Origin: JBCBTJ01 sp039818665
Lineage (GTDB): Bacteria > Pseudomonadota > Alphaproteobacteria > Caulobacterales > Hyphomonadaceae
Assembly: GCA_039818665.1 (NCBI GenBank)
Contig: JBCBTJ010000049.1
Coordinates: forward strand, 1-19,879
Direction: 5' to 3'
DNA length: 19,879 nt
Shown here: one piece after another, positions 1 through 6,969 of the stretch
How positions within the stretch are numbered: the first letter of the stretch is position 1
Layout: every line of letters begins with the position of its first letter
The notes under the pieces: model-generated
The model's database searches: none
What the model saw: only the letters and a program-made list of their open reading frames with translations
What the model was told of the DNA's origin: nothing
Translations under genes and position numbers: made by a program

Positions 1-50
1 AACAGCGATCTATCCAACAAATCTCGTTCTTCGGGAGACTCTCCCATGCC

Positions 51-116
51 CGTAGGGCGGGCCTCGGCCCGCCGCGCAAACCGCGCCAACGATGGCGGGC
101 CAAGGCCCGCCCTACG
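51..116. repeat. Inverted pair of GTAG-headed REP palindromes (REPIN/BIME-like)
   Basis: Two 23-base arms at 51-73 and 94-116 are reverse complements with one mismatch (C at 65), separated by 20 bases. Each arm is itself a hairpin: GGCGGGCC (56-63), a two-base loop, then GGCCCGCC (66-73); and GGCGGGCC (94-101), AA, GGCCCGCC (104-111). Each hairpin carries the tetranucleotide GTAG on its outer side, at 52-55 and, inverted, at 112-115. A GTAG head on an imperfect palindrome, arranged as an inverted pair, is the described architecture of REP elements mobilised by RAYT (REP-associated tyrosine transposase) enzymes. No RAYT gene is in the window, so any mobilising enzyme would have to be elsewhere. 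Confidence 0.72.
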
Positions 117-129
117 CAACACAGCACCG

Positions 130-239
130 TCACCCTCGACGGGCCGAGCCCGTCTGAGGGCCCATCTCTGAACCTCTCCGAGCGTGCAGTCGGCGCTTTT
201 CCGAGCTGGGCCCTCAGACCGCTTCGCGGTCGAGGGTGA
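130..239. repeat. Second inverted pair of long palindromes
   Basis: The left unit spans 130-164 and the right unit 207-239. They are inverted relative to each other: the 11 bases TCACCCTCGAC (130-140) are complementary to 229-239, and the 13 bases at 152-164 are complementary to 207-219, both exactly. Each unit also folds alone. On the left, CCCTC+GACGGGC pairs with GCCCGTC+GAGGG (133-160, one bulged T at 155). On the right, CCCTC+GACCGC pairs with GCGGTC+GAGGG (211-236, one bulged A at 216). The hairpin tips differ between units while the flanks are identical, as expected of diverging copies of one repeat family. It has no GTAG head, so it is distinct from the 51-116 element. Confidence 0.68.
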
Positions 240-266
240 CGCAAGCGGGGAGTTCGACGCGAAGCC

Positions 267-480
267 CCCCACAAGCACCGCGCCGGCGCAGCGGCCGGCG
301 CGCCAGCGCCGAACAGCCGCGAGCAAACCAAAAACTCCCCACAAGCAACGCGCCGGCGCAGCCGCTCGGGCGGAGCGAGGATCCGCGCCCGAGCAAAACA
401 AAAAAAACGCCCGCAGCCGCCGAGGCGAAGCCTCGAACAGCGGCGAGCAAATCAAAAACCCCCCGAGCAAACCCAAAAAA
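267..480. repeat. Degenerate modular direct repeats
   Basis: A 26-base block at 267-292 recurs at 337-362 with one mismatch (CCCCACAAGCA, then CGCGCCGGCGCAGC after one variable base). A second block, GAACAGCSGCGAGCAAAYCAAAAA, occurs at 311-334 and 435-458. The core GAGCAAA followed closely by an A-run appears four times, near 321, 391, 445 and 465. Between these lie hairpins, including a 9-bp stem (364-372 with 386-394) and a 6-bp stem with a GAA loop (421-435). The pattern looks like a decayed array of GC-rich hairpin plus A-tract units. Spacing is irregular, which argues against CRISPR. Confidence 0.55.
402..447 (-). terminator. Possible rho-independent terminator of the acyl-CoA ligase
   Basis: Read on the minus strand downstream of the ligase stop, the sequence forms CGAGGC-TTC-GCCTCG (435 to 421), extended by CCGC/GCGG after a four-base bulge. 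It is then followed about nine bases later by a run of eight T residues (plus-strand A-run around 401-408). The gap between stem and T-tract is longer than in canonical terminators, and the region is repetitive, so this is tentative. Confidence 0.28.
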
Positions 481-481
481 G

Positions 482-2122
482 CTACTCCGCCGCCACCGCC
501 GTCGGCAGTTTGTAGTCCTTGAACACCTCGCGCAGGGCGACCTTGTTGATCTTGCCGGTTGCGCCGAGCGGGATCTCGTCGACGAATTGCACATCGTCCG
601 GCGTCCACCATTTGGCGATCTTGCCTTCGAGGTGGCCGAGGACCTCCTCCTTGGTCGGCGCTTCGCCCGGCGCGGCCTGGATGATGAGCAGCGGGCGCTC
701 GTCCCATTTCGGGTGATAGATGCCGATCGCCGCGGCGTTCGCGACTTTCGGATGGCCGACGGCGAAGTTTTCAATGTCGATCGAGGAGATCCACTCGCCG
801 CCGGATTTGATCACGTCTTTCGCCCGGTCGGTGATCTGCATCGTGCCGTCCAGGTCGAGCGTCGCCACGTCGCCCGTGTCGAAGAAGCCGTCCGCGTCCA
901 ACACCTCGCCGCCGTCGCCCTTGAAATAGGCCGAGGCGATGGCCGGGCCGCGGCACAGCAAGCGGCCGGAGGTCGCCGCGTCGCGCGGCTGTTCGGCGCC
1001 TTCGTCATTGACGATTTTCAGCTCGACGCCGAAGGGCGGGCGGCCCTGCTTCAGCTTGTATTGGATCTGGTCTTCCAGCGGCGCGTCTTTCAGGCGGGCC
1101 GGCAAAGTGCCGAGCGTGCCGAGCGGCGAGAGCTCCGTCATGCCCCAGGCGTGGAACACCTCGACCTCATAGTCTTCCTCGAACGCCCGCAAGATCCGCT
1201 CCGGCACGGCCGAGCCGCCGATCACCACTTTGTTGAGGTAGGGCAGCTTCAGATTGTTTTCCTGCAGATAGGTCAGCAGCCCCAGCCAGACCGTCGGCAC
1301 CGCGGCGGTGATGGTGACTTGCTCTTTGTCCAGCAGCTCATAGATCGCCGCGCCCGTCATATCCGCGCCCGGCATCACCATGTTGGCCCCGGTCGCCGGG
1401 CACGCGAAGGCGAGGCCCCAAGCGTTGGCATGGAACATCGGCACCACCGGCAGCACCGTGTCCCGATTGCCCATGCCGATCACATCGACGCCCATGGTGA
1501 TCATGGTGTGGATCACATTAGAGCGGTGGGAGTAGAGCACGCCCTTCGGATTGCCCGTCGTGCCGGAGGTGTAGCAAAGCCCGCAAGCGGTGGTCTCGTC
1601 GAACCCGCCCCAGGGCGTCTCTTGCCCGCGCCGGTCGATCCACGCCTCATAGCTCACCGCATTCTTGAGCGGCGTGTCCGGCATGTTTTCCGGGCCGCAA
1701 AGAATGACGAACTTCTCGATCGTCTGAAAATGCTCTGCGACCTTCTCGATGATCGGCAGGAAGGTCGTATCGAGGATCAGGATCTTGTCTTCGGCGTGAT
1801 TGGCGATCCAGGCGATCTGTTCGGGGTGCAGCCGCGGATTGATCGTGTGCAGCACCGCTCCGATCCCCATCGTCCCATACCAGGCTTCCATGTGCCGGCC
1901 CGTGTTCCAGGCGAGCGTCGCGATGCGGTCGCCGAGCCCGACGCCGTCGGCCAGCAGGGCGGCGGAGACTTGTTTGGCGCGCGCTTTCAGGTCCGCATAG
2001 GTCGCCCGGATGATTGGGCCCTCCACCGACCGGGTCACGATCTCGCGGGTCGAATGGTTGAGCGCCGCATGATCGAGAATCTTATCCACGGTCAGCGGCC
2101 AGTCTTGCATAATGCCTTGCAT
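482..2122 (-). CDS. Acyl-CoA ligase (AMP-forming), DmdB/AlkK-like
   Basis: This is a 546-residue AMP-forming acyl-CoA synthetase that activates a carboxylic acid through an acyl-adenylate to the CoA thioester in the cytoplasm. The P-loop YTSGTTGNPKGV is at 184-195, the adenylate-binding FHAWGMTE at 323-330, the hinge/A8 region TGDVATLDLDG at 416-426, GGEWISS at 441-447, and the catalytic-lysine motif GATGKINK at 520-527 (K524). The N-terminus (MQDWPLTVDKILDHA) resembles the 3-(methylthio)propionyl-CoA ligase (DmdB) and medium-chain AlkK branch. The ATG at 2122 is chosen because GGGAGGAG (2138-2131) lies eight bases upstream; the frame stays open further upstream but across the divergent gene. 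It stands alone and diverges from the GDPD gene. Exact substrate cannot be read: it could be a medium- or long-chain fatty acid or a methylthio-acid. Confidence 0.93.
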   Translation of the reverse strand: MQGIMQDWPLTVDKILDHAALNHSTREIVTRSVEGPIIRATYADLKARAKQVSAALLADGVGLGDRIATLAWNTGRHMEAWYGTMGIGAVLHTINPRLHPEQIAWIANHAEDKILILDTTFLPIIEKVAEHFQTIEKFVILCGPENMPDTPLKNAVSYEAWIDRRGQETPWGGFDETTACGLCYTSGTTGNPKGVLYSHRSNVIHTMITMGVDVIGMGNRDTVLPVVPMFHANAWGLAFACPATGANMVMPGADMTGAAIYELLDKEQVTITAAVPTVWLGLLTYLQENNLKLPYLNKVVIGGSAVPERILRAFEEDYEVEVFHAWGMTELSPLGTLGTLPARLKDAPLEDQIQYKLKQGRPPFGVELKIVNDEGAEQPRDAATSGRLLCRGPAIASAYFKGDGGEVLDADGFFDTGDVATLDLDGTMQITDRAKDVIKSGGEWISSIDIENFAVGHPKVANAAAIGIYHPKWDERPLLIIQAAPGEAPTKEEVLGHLEGKIAKWWTPDDVQFVDEIPLGATGKINKVALREVFKDYKLPTAVAAE

Positions 2123-2275
2123 GGCGTGTTCTCCTCCCGAGGCGGCGGTTCGCCGCGCTGTTATGATCGCAGCGGAACTTACGGCGCGCGGCGGGCGCGG
2201 GCAAGCAATCGCCATCGTCGCGCGCCCGACACGAAGCCATGATTTAAGGGCGCGTCCAGCGAGGGATGAATAACG

Positions 2276-3208
2276 ATGAGAGCTTGGTGTCTTGCAGCGG
2301 TGTTGGGCCTTGCCGCGTGCGGCGGAAGCGACGGCGGCGGCGCGCCGACGGAGACGGCGCCGGGCGCCAAGCTGACGCTGCCGGCCTTGCCGGATTTTTT
2401 CGACTGCGTCCGCGAGCAAGGCGGCCTCGTCATCGCGGCCCATCGCGGCGGACCCGCGCCTGGTTATCCGGAGAACGCGATCGAAACCATGCAGCATGCG
2501 CTGGAGGCGGGGATCTATGTGATGGAAGTCGATGTAGCCGAGAGCCGCGACGGCGTCTTGTTCCTCATGCACGACCGCAGCCTGACGCGGACGACCACGA
2601 TCTCCGGCGCCGTCGCCGACCGGGATTGGGCGGATATCCGCGCCGCGCGGCTGGTCGACAATGACGGCGCGGAGACCGCGTTCTCCCCGCCGCTGCTCAC
2701 CGACGCGCTCATCTGGGCGAAGGAGACGGGCGCGGTGCTCGAACTTGACCGCAAGCCGACCACCAGCTTCCGCAACATTATCGCCGCAGTGCGCGCCGCC
2801 GAGGCGGAGGCCCACGCCATTCTAATCTCTTATAATGATGATCAGGCCGCAGAGATTGCGCGCCTGGCGCCGGATCTCATGCTCACCGCCGGCGCGCGCG
2901 GGTCGCGGGACATCGGCCCGTTGGAAGCGCGCGGCGTCGATCCCGACAAGCTTATCGGCTGGACCGGAACCGAGCGCCCGGACGCCGCCGCCTGGCGACG
3001 GCTCGCCGATGAGCAGGTCGAGCCGGCCTTCGGCACGCTCGGTCGCCGCGGCGAACGGCTTGACGATGTCTACCTGGCCGACGGCGATCCCTCGGAGTAT
3101 CAAAACCTGGTCGACGACGGACTGGTCTTGCTCGCCACAGACGAACCCTACCGTGTCGCCGAGGCGCTCGACGCGGACGATTTGGCGCTGCAGCGCTGCG
3201 CGTCGTAA
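2276..3208 (+). CDS. Glycerophosphodiester phosphodiesterase lipoprotein
   Basis: This is a 310-residue GDPD-family enzyme, expected to hydrolyse glycerophosphodiesters to glycerol-3-phosphate and an alcohol outside the cytoplasm. Residues 1-15 form a lipoprotein signal with the lipobox LAAC (12-15), so Cys15 should be lipidated and the enzyme membrane-tethered. The catalytic set is visible: HRGG at 56-59, PEN at 65-67, the metal-binding MEVDV (E84, D86) and the second catalytic His in MHDRSL (H99, D100). The start has a GAGGGA Shine-Dalgarno about nine bases upstream. The next gene follows after 46 bases on the same strand, so the two may be co-transcribed. The fold is typical and the family assignment is firm; the substrate range is inferred. 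Confidence 0.9.
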   Translation: MRAWCLAAVLGLAACGGSDGGGAPTETAPGAKLTLPALPDFFDCVREQGGLVIAAHRGGPAPGYPENAIETMQHALEAGIYVMEVDVAESRDGVLFLMHDRSLTRTTTISGAVADRDWADIRAARLVDNDGAETAFSPPLLTDALIWAKETGAVLELDRKPTTSFRNIIAAVRAAEAEAHAILISYNDDQAAEIARLAPDLMLTAGARGSRDIGPLEARGVDPDKLIGWTGTERPDAAAWRRLADEQVEPAFGTLGRRGERLDDVYLADGDPSEYQNLVDDGLVLLATDEPYRVAEALDADDLALQRCAS

Positions 3209-3254
3209 GCGAAGCGGCTTTGACCGGCAGTCGGCATTCGCTAGGGTCTCAGCC

Positions 3255-4127
3255 ATGAAGTATATGGGACGGGACATCGACTTCTCCGCGCCGCTCGGCG
3301 AGCCGGCCCTGTCGGCGCCGGACTCCGTGGCGTGGCGCATCTTCAAGAATCCCGCCTCCTTGTTTATCGGCGGCGTGACTGCGGTGATCCTGGAACTCGC
3401 CGAACCTCGCGTACGTTCCGGCGTTTGGGATCATTCAAGCTTCCGCAAAGACCCGCTCGCGCGCATGAAACGCACAGGGCTGGCCGCCATGATCACGGTC
3501 TACGGGCCGGGCAGCACGGCGAAGGCCGTGATCGAAGGCGTTAATCGGATGCATGCCCGCGTCGCCGGCGAAACGCCGGATGGCGAGCCGTATCGAGCCA
3601 ACGATCCGGAATTGCTGGCTTGGGTCCAGGCCACTGCGAGCTATGGGTTCCTTGAAGCTTATCACGCCTTTGTTTCGCCGTTGCCCGATGCGGAGAAAAA
3701 CCGTTTCTACGCCGAGCAAACCCCGGCGGCCGAACTCTACGGCGCGGCCCGCGTCCCACGCTCGCTCGCCGAGAGACGGGCTTTCTTCGATGACTGGCTC
3801 AAGCGCCTGGAGCCCTCGGACATCATCTTCGAATTCATCGACATCATGCGGGCGACGGCCGTGCTGCCTGGCCCGCTTCGCGTTTTGCAACGGCCCTTTA
3901 TCCGCGCGGCGGTGTCCATCTTGCCAGAAAATGTGCGCGACAGGTTGGGGCTCGGCGAGGCTTACGGCTTGAGGCGGTTCGAGGGCGGGGCCATTCGGCG
4001 CGCCGCGCAAGTGGCCGACCGCGTTCCGGTGCCGGGCTCGCCGCCCGTGCTTGCTTGCCGCCGCATGGGCCTATCCGGCGCTTACTTGCATCTCGGCGGC
4101 GGCGCGGCCTTGGACCGCGCAGCTTAG
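3255..4127 (+). CDS. Oxygenase MpaB / DUF2236 family protein
   Basis: This 290-residue protein matches the DUF2236 (oxygenase MpaB) family, which includes the rubber oxygenase Lcp and other putative heme-dependent oxygenases. Supporting features are the N-terminal VAWRIFKNPASLFIGG segment (25-40), a conserved His followed by DPLAR (H60, 66-70), GxGSxAxAxIxxxxxMH (84-100), and YRANDPELLAWVQAT (113-127). As I recall, most relatives have WVHAT where this protein has WVQAT (Q125). There is no signal peptide. The ATG at 3255 is preceded by AGGG; the longer open frame upstream only overlaps the GDPD gene and is discarded. Its stop overlaps the stop of the convergent SDR gene by four bases. Reaction and substrate are unknown. 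Confidence 0.85.
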   Translation: MKYMGRDIDFSAPLGEPALSAPDSVAWRIFKNPASLFIGGVTAVILELAEPRVRSGVWDHSSFRKDPLARMKRTGLAAMITVYGPGSTAKAVIEGVNRMHARVAGETPDGEPYRANDPELLAWVQATASYGFLEAYHAFVSPLPDAEKNRFYAEQTPAAELYGAARVPRSLAERRAFFDDWLKRLEPSDIIFEFIDIMRATAVLPGPLRVLQRPFIRAAVSILPENVRDRLGLGEAYGLRRFEGGAIRRAAQVADRVPVPGSPPVLACRRMGLSGAYLHLGGGAALDRAA

Positions 4128-4933
4128 ACTTCGACGATCGAATCTGAGATCGCCTTCGCCCGCGCCTCAAAGTGCGCTTTCGTATCTGGGTCTGTCGCGC
4201 AAACGAGATACCCGCCGCCTCCGGCGACGCTGGCTTCTATGTGCGGCCACATCACATCCGGCGACTTCGCCTCGCGCCAGTATCCCGAAATGGACGGATC
4301 CATCCGCCGCACGCCGCCAAACCGCTCCGGTCGCGCCCGCGCGCCGTCCCAGATGTCGGTGTTGAGCAAGCCGGGGCACAGGATCGTCGTCCCGATCCCG
4401 TCCTTCTCGAACTCGCCGCGCATCGCTTCGGCGACGGCGAAGGTGCCATGCTTGGTCGCCGCATAGAGCGGGAAGTCGCCCTCGGGCGCGCGCAGCGCCG
4501 CGCTCGACGCGGTCACGCCGACATGCCGGGCGCCGCCTGTCTCCCGCAGCAGCGGCGCGAAGGCCTGGGCCGTCCAAACCGCGCCGACCACATTCACCCC
4601 GAAGCCCCACTCCACCGCATTGGCTTTGCCGTCCACCACCGGAGAGCCGACCCCGACGCCCGCATTGATCCAAAGCAGCGACAGGCCGCCGCCGCGCGCC
4701 TGCACCGCCTCGGCGGCGGCGAACACGCTGTCACGATCGCTGACATCGGCGGAAAGCGGAAACGCGCCCGCGCCGATCTCGCCGGCGACGCGTTCGGCGG
4801 CCTCGGCGCGAATGTCGAGCACGCCGACCGCCATGCCCGCCTCGGCGAAGCCTTTGGCCAACATCTCGCCAATGCCGTCGCCAGCCCCGGTCACTATGGC
4901 CGTCCGGCCGGAATAGTCCTTAAAATGGCTCAT
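4124..4933 (-). CDS. Short-chain dehydrogenase/reductase (SDR) family oxidoreductase
   Basis: This is a 269-residue classical SDR using NAD(P)H on an unidentified alcohol or carbonyl. The Rossmann motif TGAGDGIG is at 15-22, an acidic D40 ends the second strand (favouring NAD over NADP by general rule), the structural NAG is at 90-92, N114 is in GVNVVG, and the catalytic Ser lies in TASSAALRAP (S143/S144) with Y157 and K161 in YAATK. The C-terminal part (PGLLNTDIW) is usual for the family. The ATG at 4933 follows TGAGGA with short spacing. It lies 64 bases downstream of pdxH on the same strand and could be read through from it. The substrate is not identifiable. Confidence 0.9.
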   Translation of the reverse strand: MSHFKDYSGRTAIVTGAGDGIGEMLAKGFAEAGMAVGVLDIRAEAAERVAGEIGAGAFPLSADVSDRDSVFAAAEAVQARGGGLSLLWINAGVGVGSPVVDGKANAVEWGFGVNVVGAVWTAQAFAPLLRETGGARHVGVTASSAALRAPEGDFPLYAATKHGTFAVAEAMRGEFEKDGIGTTILCPGLLNTDIWDGARARPERFGGVRRMDPSISGYWREAKSPDVMWPHIEASVAGGGGYLVCATDPDTKAHFEARAKAISDSIVEV

Positions 4934-4997
4934 GGGATCCTCACAAGATCATGCGCGCCGCCGCGCCGCTTTCGCCGGCTTATTGGAGAGGGCGAGG

Positions 4998-5654
4998 TTA
5001 TGGGTTCAGTCTCGTGCGCCGCCAACCATCACCCTCGCGCCGATAAAGGACGCGGTCATGGAGGCGAAACGGTTGATCCTGCCAGAATTCGATTTCGAGC
5101 GGCCGCAAACGAAAACCGCCCCAATGCGGCGGGCGCGGCACCACGTCATCGTCTTTATAGAGATCGCGGAACAACGCTGTTTTCGCCTCCAGCACCTCGC
5201 GCGCATAGAGCGGTCGAGATTGGTCGCTCGCCCAGGCGCCGATCTGACTGTCCCGGGCGCGGCTCGCGAAATACGCGTCAGCGGCGCTCTCGGCGGCACG
5301 CGAGATTTCCCCTCTCACGCGCACCTGGCGGCGCAGCGATTTCCAATGAAAGCCGAGCGCGGCCCTTGGCGCGGCGCGAAGTTGGCGGCCCTTCGCGCTC
5401 TCTAAATTGGTGTAGAATGTGAATTCACCGTCCGAAACGTCCTTCAACAAGACGATGCGCACATCCGGCGCGCCGGACGGGTCCACCGTGGCCAGCGACA
5501 TCGCGTTGGCGTCAAACGACTCTGCGGCCAGCGCTTCAGCCAGCCAATCGGCGAACAGCATCAATGGATCATCGATGTCTGCGATCAAGGGGCGGCGGCC
5601 TGACTCCTGATAGTCAGCCGCGCTCGGTGTGGCCGGGATCAACGCGTCATCCAT
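4998..5654 (-). CDS. pdxH: Pyridoxamine 5'-phosphate oxidase
   Basis: This is a 218-residue FMN-dependent oxidase converting pyridoxine or pyridoxamine 5'-phosphate to pyridoxal 5'-phosphate, the last step of vitamin B6 biosynthesis and salvage. The family signature is present near the C-terminus as IEFWQDQPFRLHDR (188-201), and the protein ends in RLNP as is typical. FMN-contact segments RIVLLKD (66-72), FYTNLESAKGRQL (80-92) and ALGFHWKSLRRQVR (99-112) are intact. The ATG at 5654 is preferred over the in-frame TTG at 5669 because GAGAGG precedes it at suitable spacing and the length then equals that of the E. coli enzyme. It diverges from aroC across 83 bases. Confidence 0.96.
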   Translation of the reverse strand: MDDALIPATPSAADYQESGRRPLIADIDDPLMLFADWLAEALAAESFDANAMSLATVDPSGAPDVRIVLLKDVSDGEFTFYTNLESAKGRQLRAAPRAALGFHWKSLRRQVRVRGEISRAAESAADAYFASRARDSQIGAWASDQSRPLYAREVLEAKTALFRDLYKDDDVVPRPPHWGGFRLRPLEIEFWQDQPFRLHDRVLYRREGDGWRRTRLNP

Positions 5655-5737
5655 ACGCTCGCCTCTCAACGACTCCGTCCCTTATAGGCCCAGCAGCGCC
5701 TATTGCGCGAGGTTTAGGATGCGGGCAGGGAAAGCGA
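5655..5737. promoter_or_regulatory. Divergent pdxH/aroC intergenic promoter region
   Basis: These 83 bases separate the start codons of two divergently transcribed biosynthetic genes, so promoters for both should lie here or overlap the genes. I cannot point to a confident -35/-10 pair or operator. The aroC Shine-Dalgarno (CAGGGAAAG) sits just before its ATG. Confidence 0.4.
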
Positions 5738-6829
5738 ATGTCTCACAACACATTCGGTCATCTTTTCCGCGTCACGACCTGGGGCGAGAGTCATGGACCG
5801 GCATTGGGGTGCGTGATCGACGGCTGCCCGCCGGGGTTGCCCTTGGATGCGGCGTGGATCCAATACTTCCTCGACAAGCGCCGGCCGGGAACATCGCGCT
5901 TCGTAACGCAGCGCCGCGAACCGGACGAAGTGAAGATCTTGTCCGGCGTGTTCGAAGACGATCGAACCGAAGGCCCCGTCACGACCGGAACACCGATCAG
6001 CTTGATGATCGAGAATGTCGACCAACGCTCCAAAGACTATTCCGAGATCCGGGACCGCTACCGACCGGGGCACGCCGACTTCACATATGACGCGAAGTAC
6101 GGCGTCCGCGACTATCGTGGCGGCGGGCGCTCCTCGGCGCGGGAGACCGCGGCGCGAGTCGCCGCCGGCGCCGTCGCCCGGCGCGTGCTCGGCGAAAGCG
6201 TTTCGATCCGCGCGGCGCTTGTTCAGATCGGCCCTCACAGGATCGACCGCGACAAATGGGATTGGGCGGAAACTGAAAACAACGCGTTTTGGTGCCCGGA
6301 CGCCGGGACGGCCGCCCGCTGGGAGTCCTTCATCGACGAGACGCGCAAGGCCGGCTCATCGACGGGCGCGGTGATCGAAGTCGTCGCCGAAGGCGCGCCC
6401 GCAGGTTGGGGCGCGCCCGTCTACGGGAAGCTCGACGCCGAACTGGCGGGGGCGCTGATGTCCATAAACGCCGTCAAAGGCGTCGAAATCGGCGCGGGCT
6501 TTGCAGCCGCCGAACTGACCGGCGAAGACAACGCCGACGAGATGCGGTCCGGCAATGAAGACACGCCGCGCTTTCTATCCAACAACAATGGCGGCGTCCT
6601 CGGCGGCATCTCCTCCGGCCAGCCGATCGCCGCTCGGATCGCGATCAAGCCGACCTCGTCCATCCTCGCCCCCGTCGAAAGCGTTACGCGCGATGGCGAG
6701 GAGGTTCGCGTCCAAACCAAAGGCCGCCATGACCCTTGCGTCGGCATCCGCGCCGCGCCCATCGCAGAAGCCATGATGGCGTGCGTGCTAGCTGATGCGA
6801 AATTGCGTCACCGAGGCCAAATCGGCTGA
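5738..6829 (+). CDS. aroC: Chorismate synthase
   Basis: This is a 363-residue chorismate synthase, catalysing the FMN-dependent anti-elimination of phosphate from 5-enolpyruvylshikimate-3-phosphate to chorismate, the last shikimate-pathway step. All three family signatures are readable: GESHGPALGCVIDGCPPGLP (16-35); RYRPGHADFTYDAKYG followed by the RGGGRSSARET segment (107-137); and GRHDPCVGIRAAPIAEAMM toward the C-terminus. Length matches the bifurcation-free bacterial enzyme. The start at 5738 gives the canonical MSHNTFGHLFRVTTWGESHG; the open frame upstream to 5564 is an artefact overlapping pdxH. No other aro gene is adjacent. The call is firm. Confidence 0.97.
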   Translation: MSHNTFGHLFRVTTWGESHGPALGCVIDGCPPGLPLDAAWIQYFLDKRRPGTSRFVTQRREPDEVKILSGVFEDDRTEGPVTTGTPISLMIENVDQRSKDYSEIRDRYRPGHADFTYDAKYGVRDYRGGGRSSARETAARVAAGAVARRVLGESVSIRAALVQIGPHRIDRDKWDWAETENNAFWCPDAGTAARWESFIDETRKAGSSTGAVIEVVAEGAPAGWGAPVYGKLDAELAGALMSINAVKGVEIGAGFAAAELTGEDNADEMRSGNEDTPRFLSNNNGGVLGGISSGQPIAARIAIKPTSSILAPVESVTRDGEEVRVQTKGRHDPCVGIRAAPIAEAMMACVLADAKLRHRGQIG

Positions 6830-6969
6830 AAAGCCGGAAAAAGCAGCGGCGAAGCGACGATTTCATCTCGCCAACCCCGGGGCGGGTTTGTTAGCTCGGC
6901 GTGGAGGTGTCCCACGTTTCATCACGAGGCGCGGGCATTGGCGGGTTGCATGGGGGCTGCGTCGCAGAC

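Larger units (their letters stand above)
1..481. other. Gene-free, repeat-rich intergenic spacer
   Basis: I see no convincing coding sequence in these 481 bases. Short open frames exist on both strands, but they translate to low-complexity Pro/Ala/Lys/Arg-rich strings that simply follow the repeats and the GC bias. The content is two pairs of inverted palindromes (51-116 and 130-239), then a degenerate modular repeat (267-480) running up to the stop codon of the acyl-CoA ligase. The stretch is therefore a repeat landing zone downstream of the minus-strand ligase gene. Positions 1-50 show no recognisable element, and the gene to the left lies outside the window. Confidence 0.75.

Noticed and set aside
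267..480. CRISPR array
   Set aside because: The repeats are few, unequal in length, unevenly spaced and degenerate, and no cas gene is nearby.
236..2242. 668-residue open frame on the plus strand opposite the acyl-CoA ligase
   Set aside because: It is antisense to a gene with full family motifs, has a Arg/His/Gly-rich composition typical of mirrored GC-rich codons, and lacks any domain-like pattern.
2123..2275. Regulatory element or small RNA between the acyl-CoA ligase and GDPD genes
   Set aside because: Apart from the two ribosome-binding sites I see no hairpin, operator-like repeat or clear promoter hexamers that would support a specific call.
5564..5737. N-terminal extension of aroC
   Set aside because: The canonical chorismate synthase N-terminus begins at 5738, and the extension overlaps pdxH.
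6823..6836. CGGCT-GAAA-AGCCG hairpin at the aroC stop as a terminator
   Set aside because: The stem is five base pairs and is followed by A residues, not T residues, on the aroC strand.
6901..6969. Upstream GTG start for the permease
   Set aside because: It would add 23 polar residues before the first helix and has no clear ribosome-binding site.
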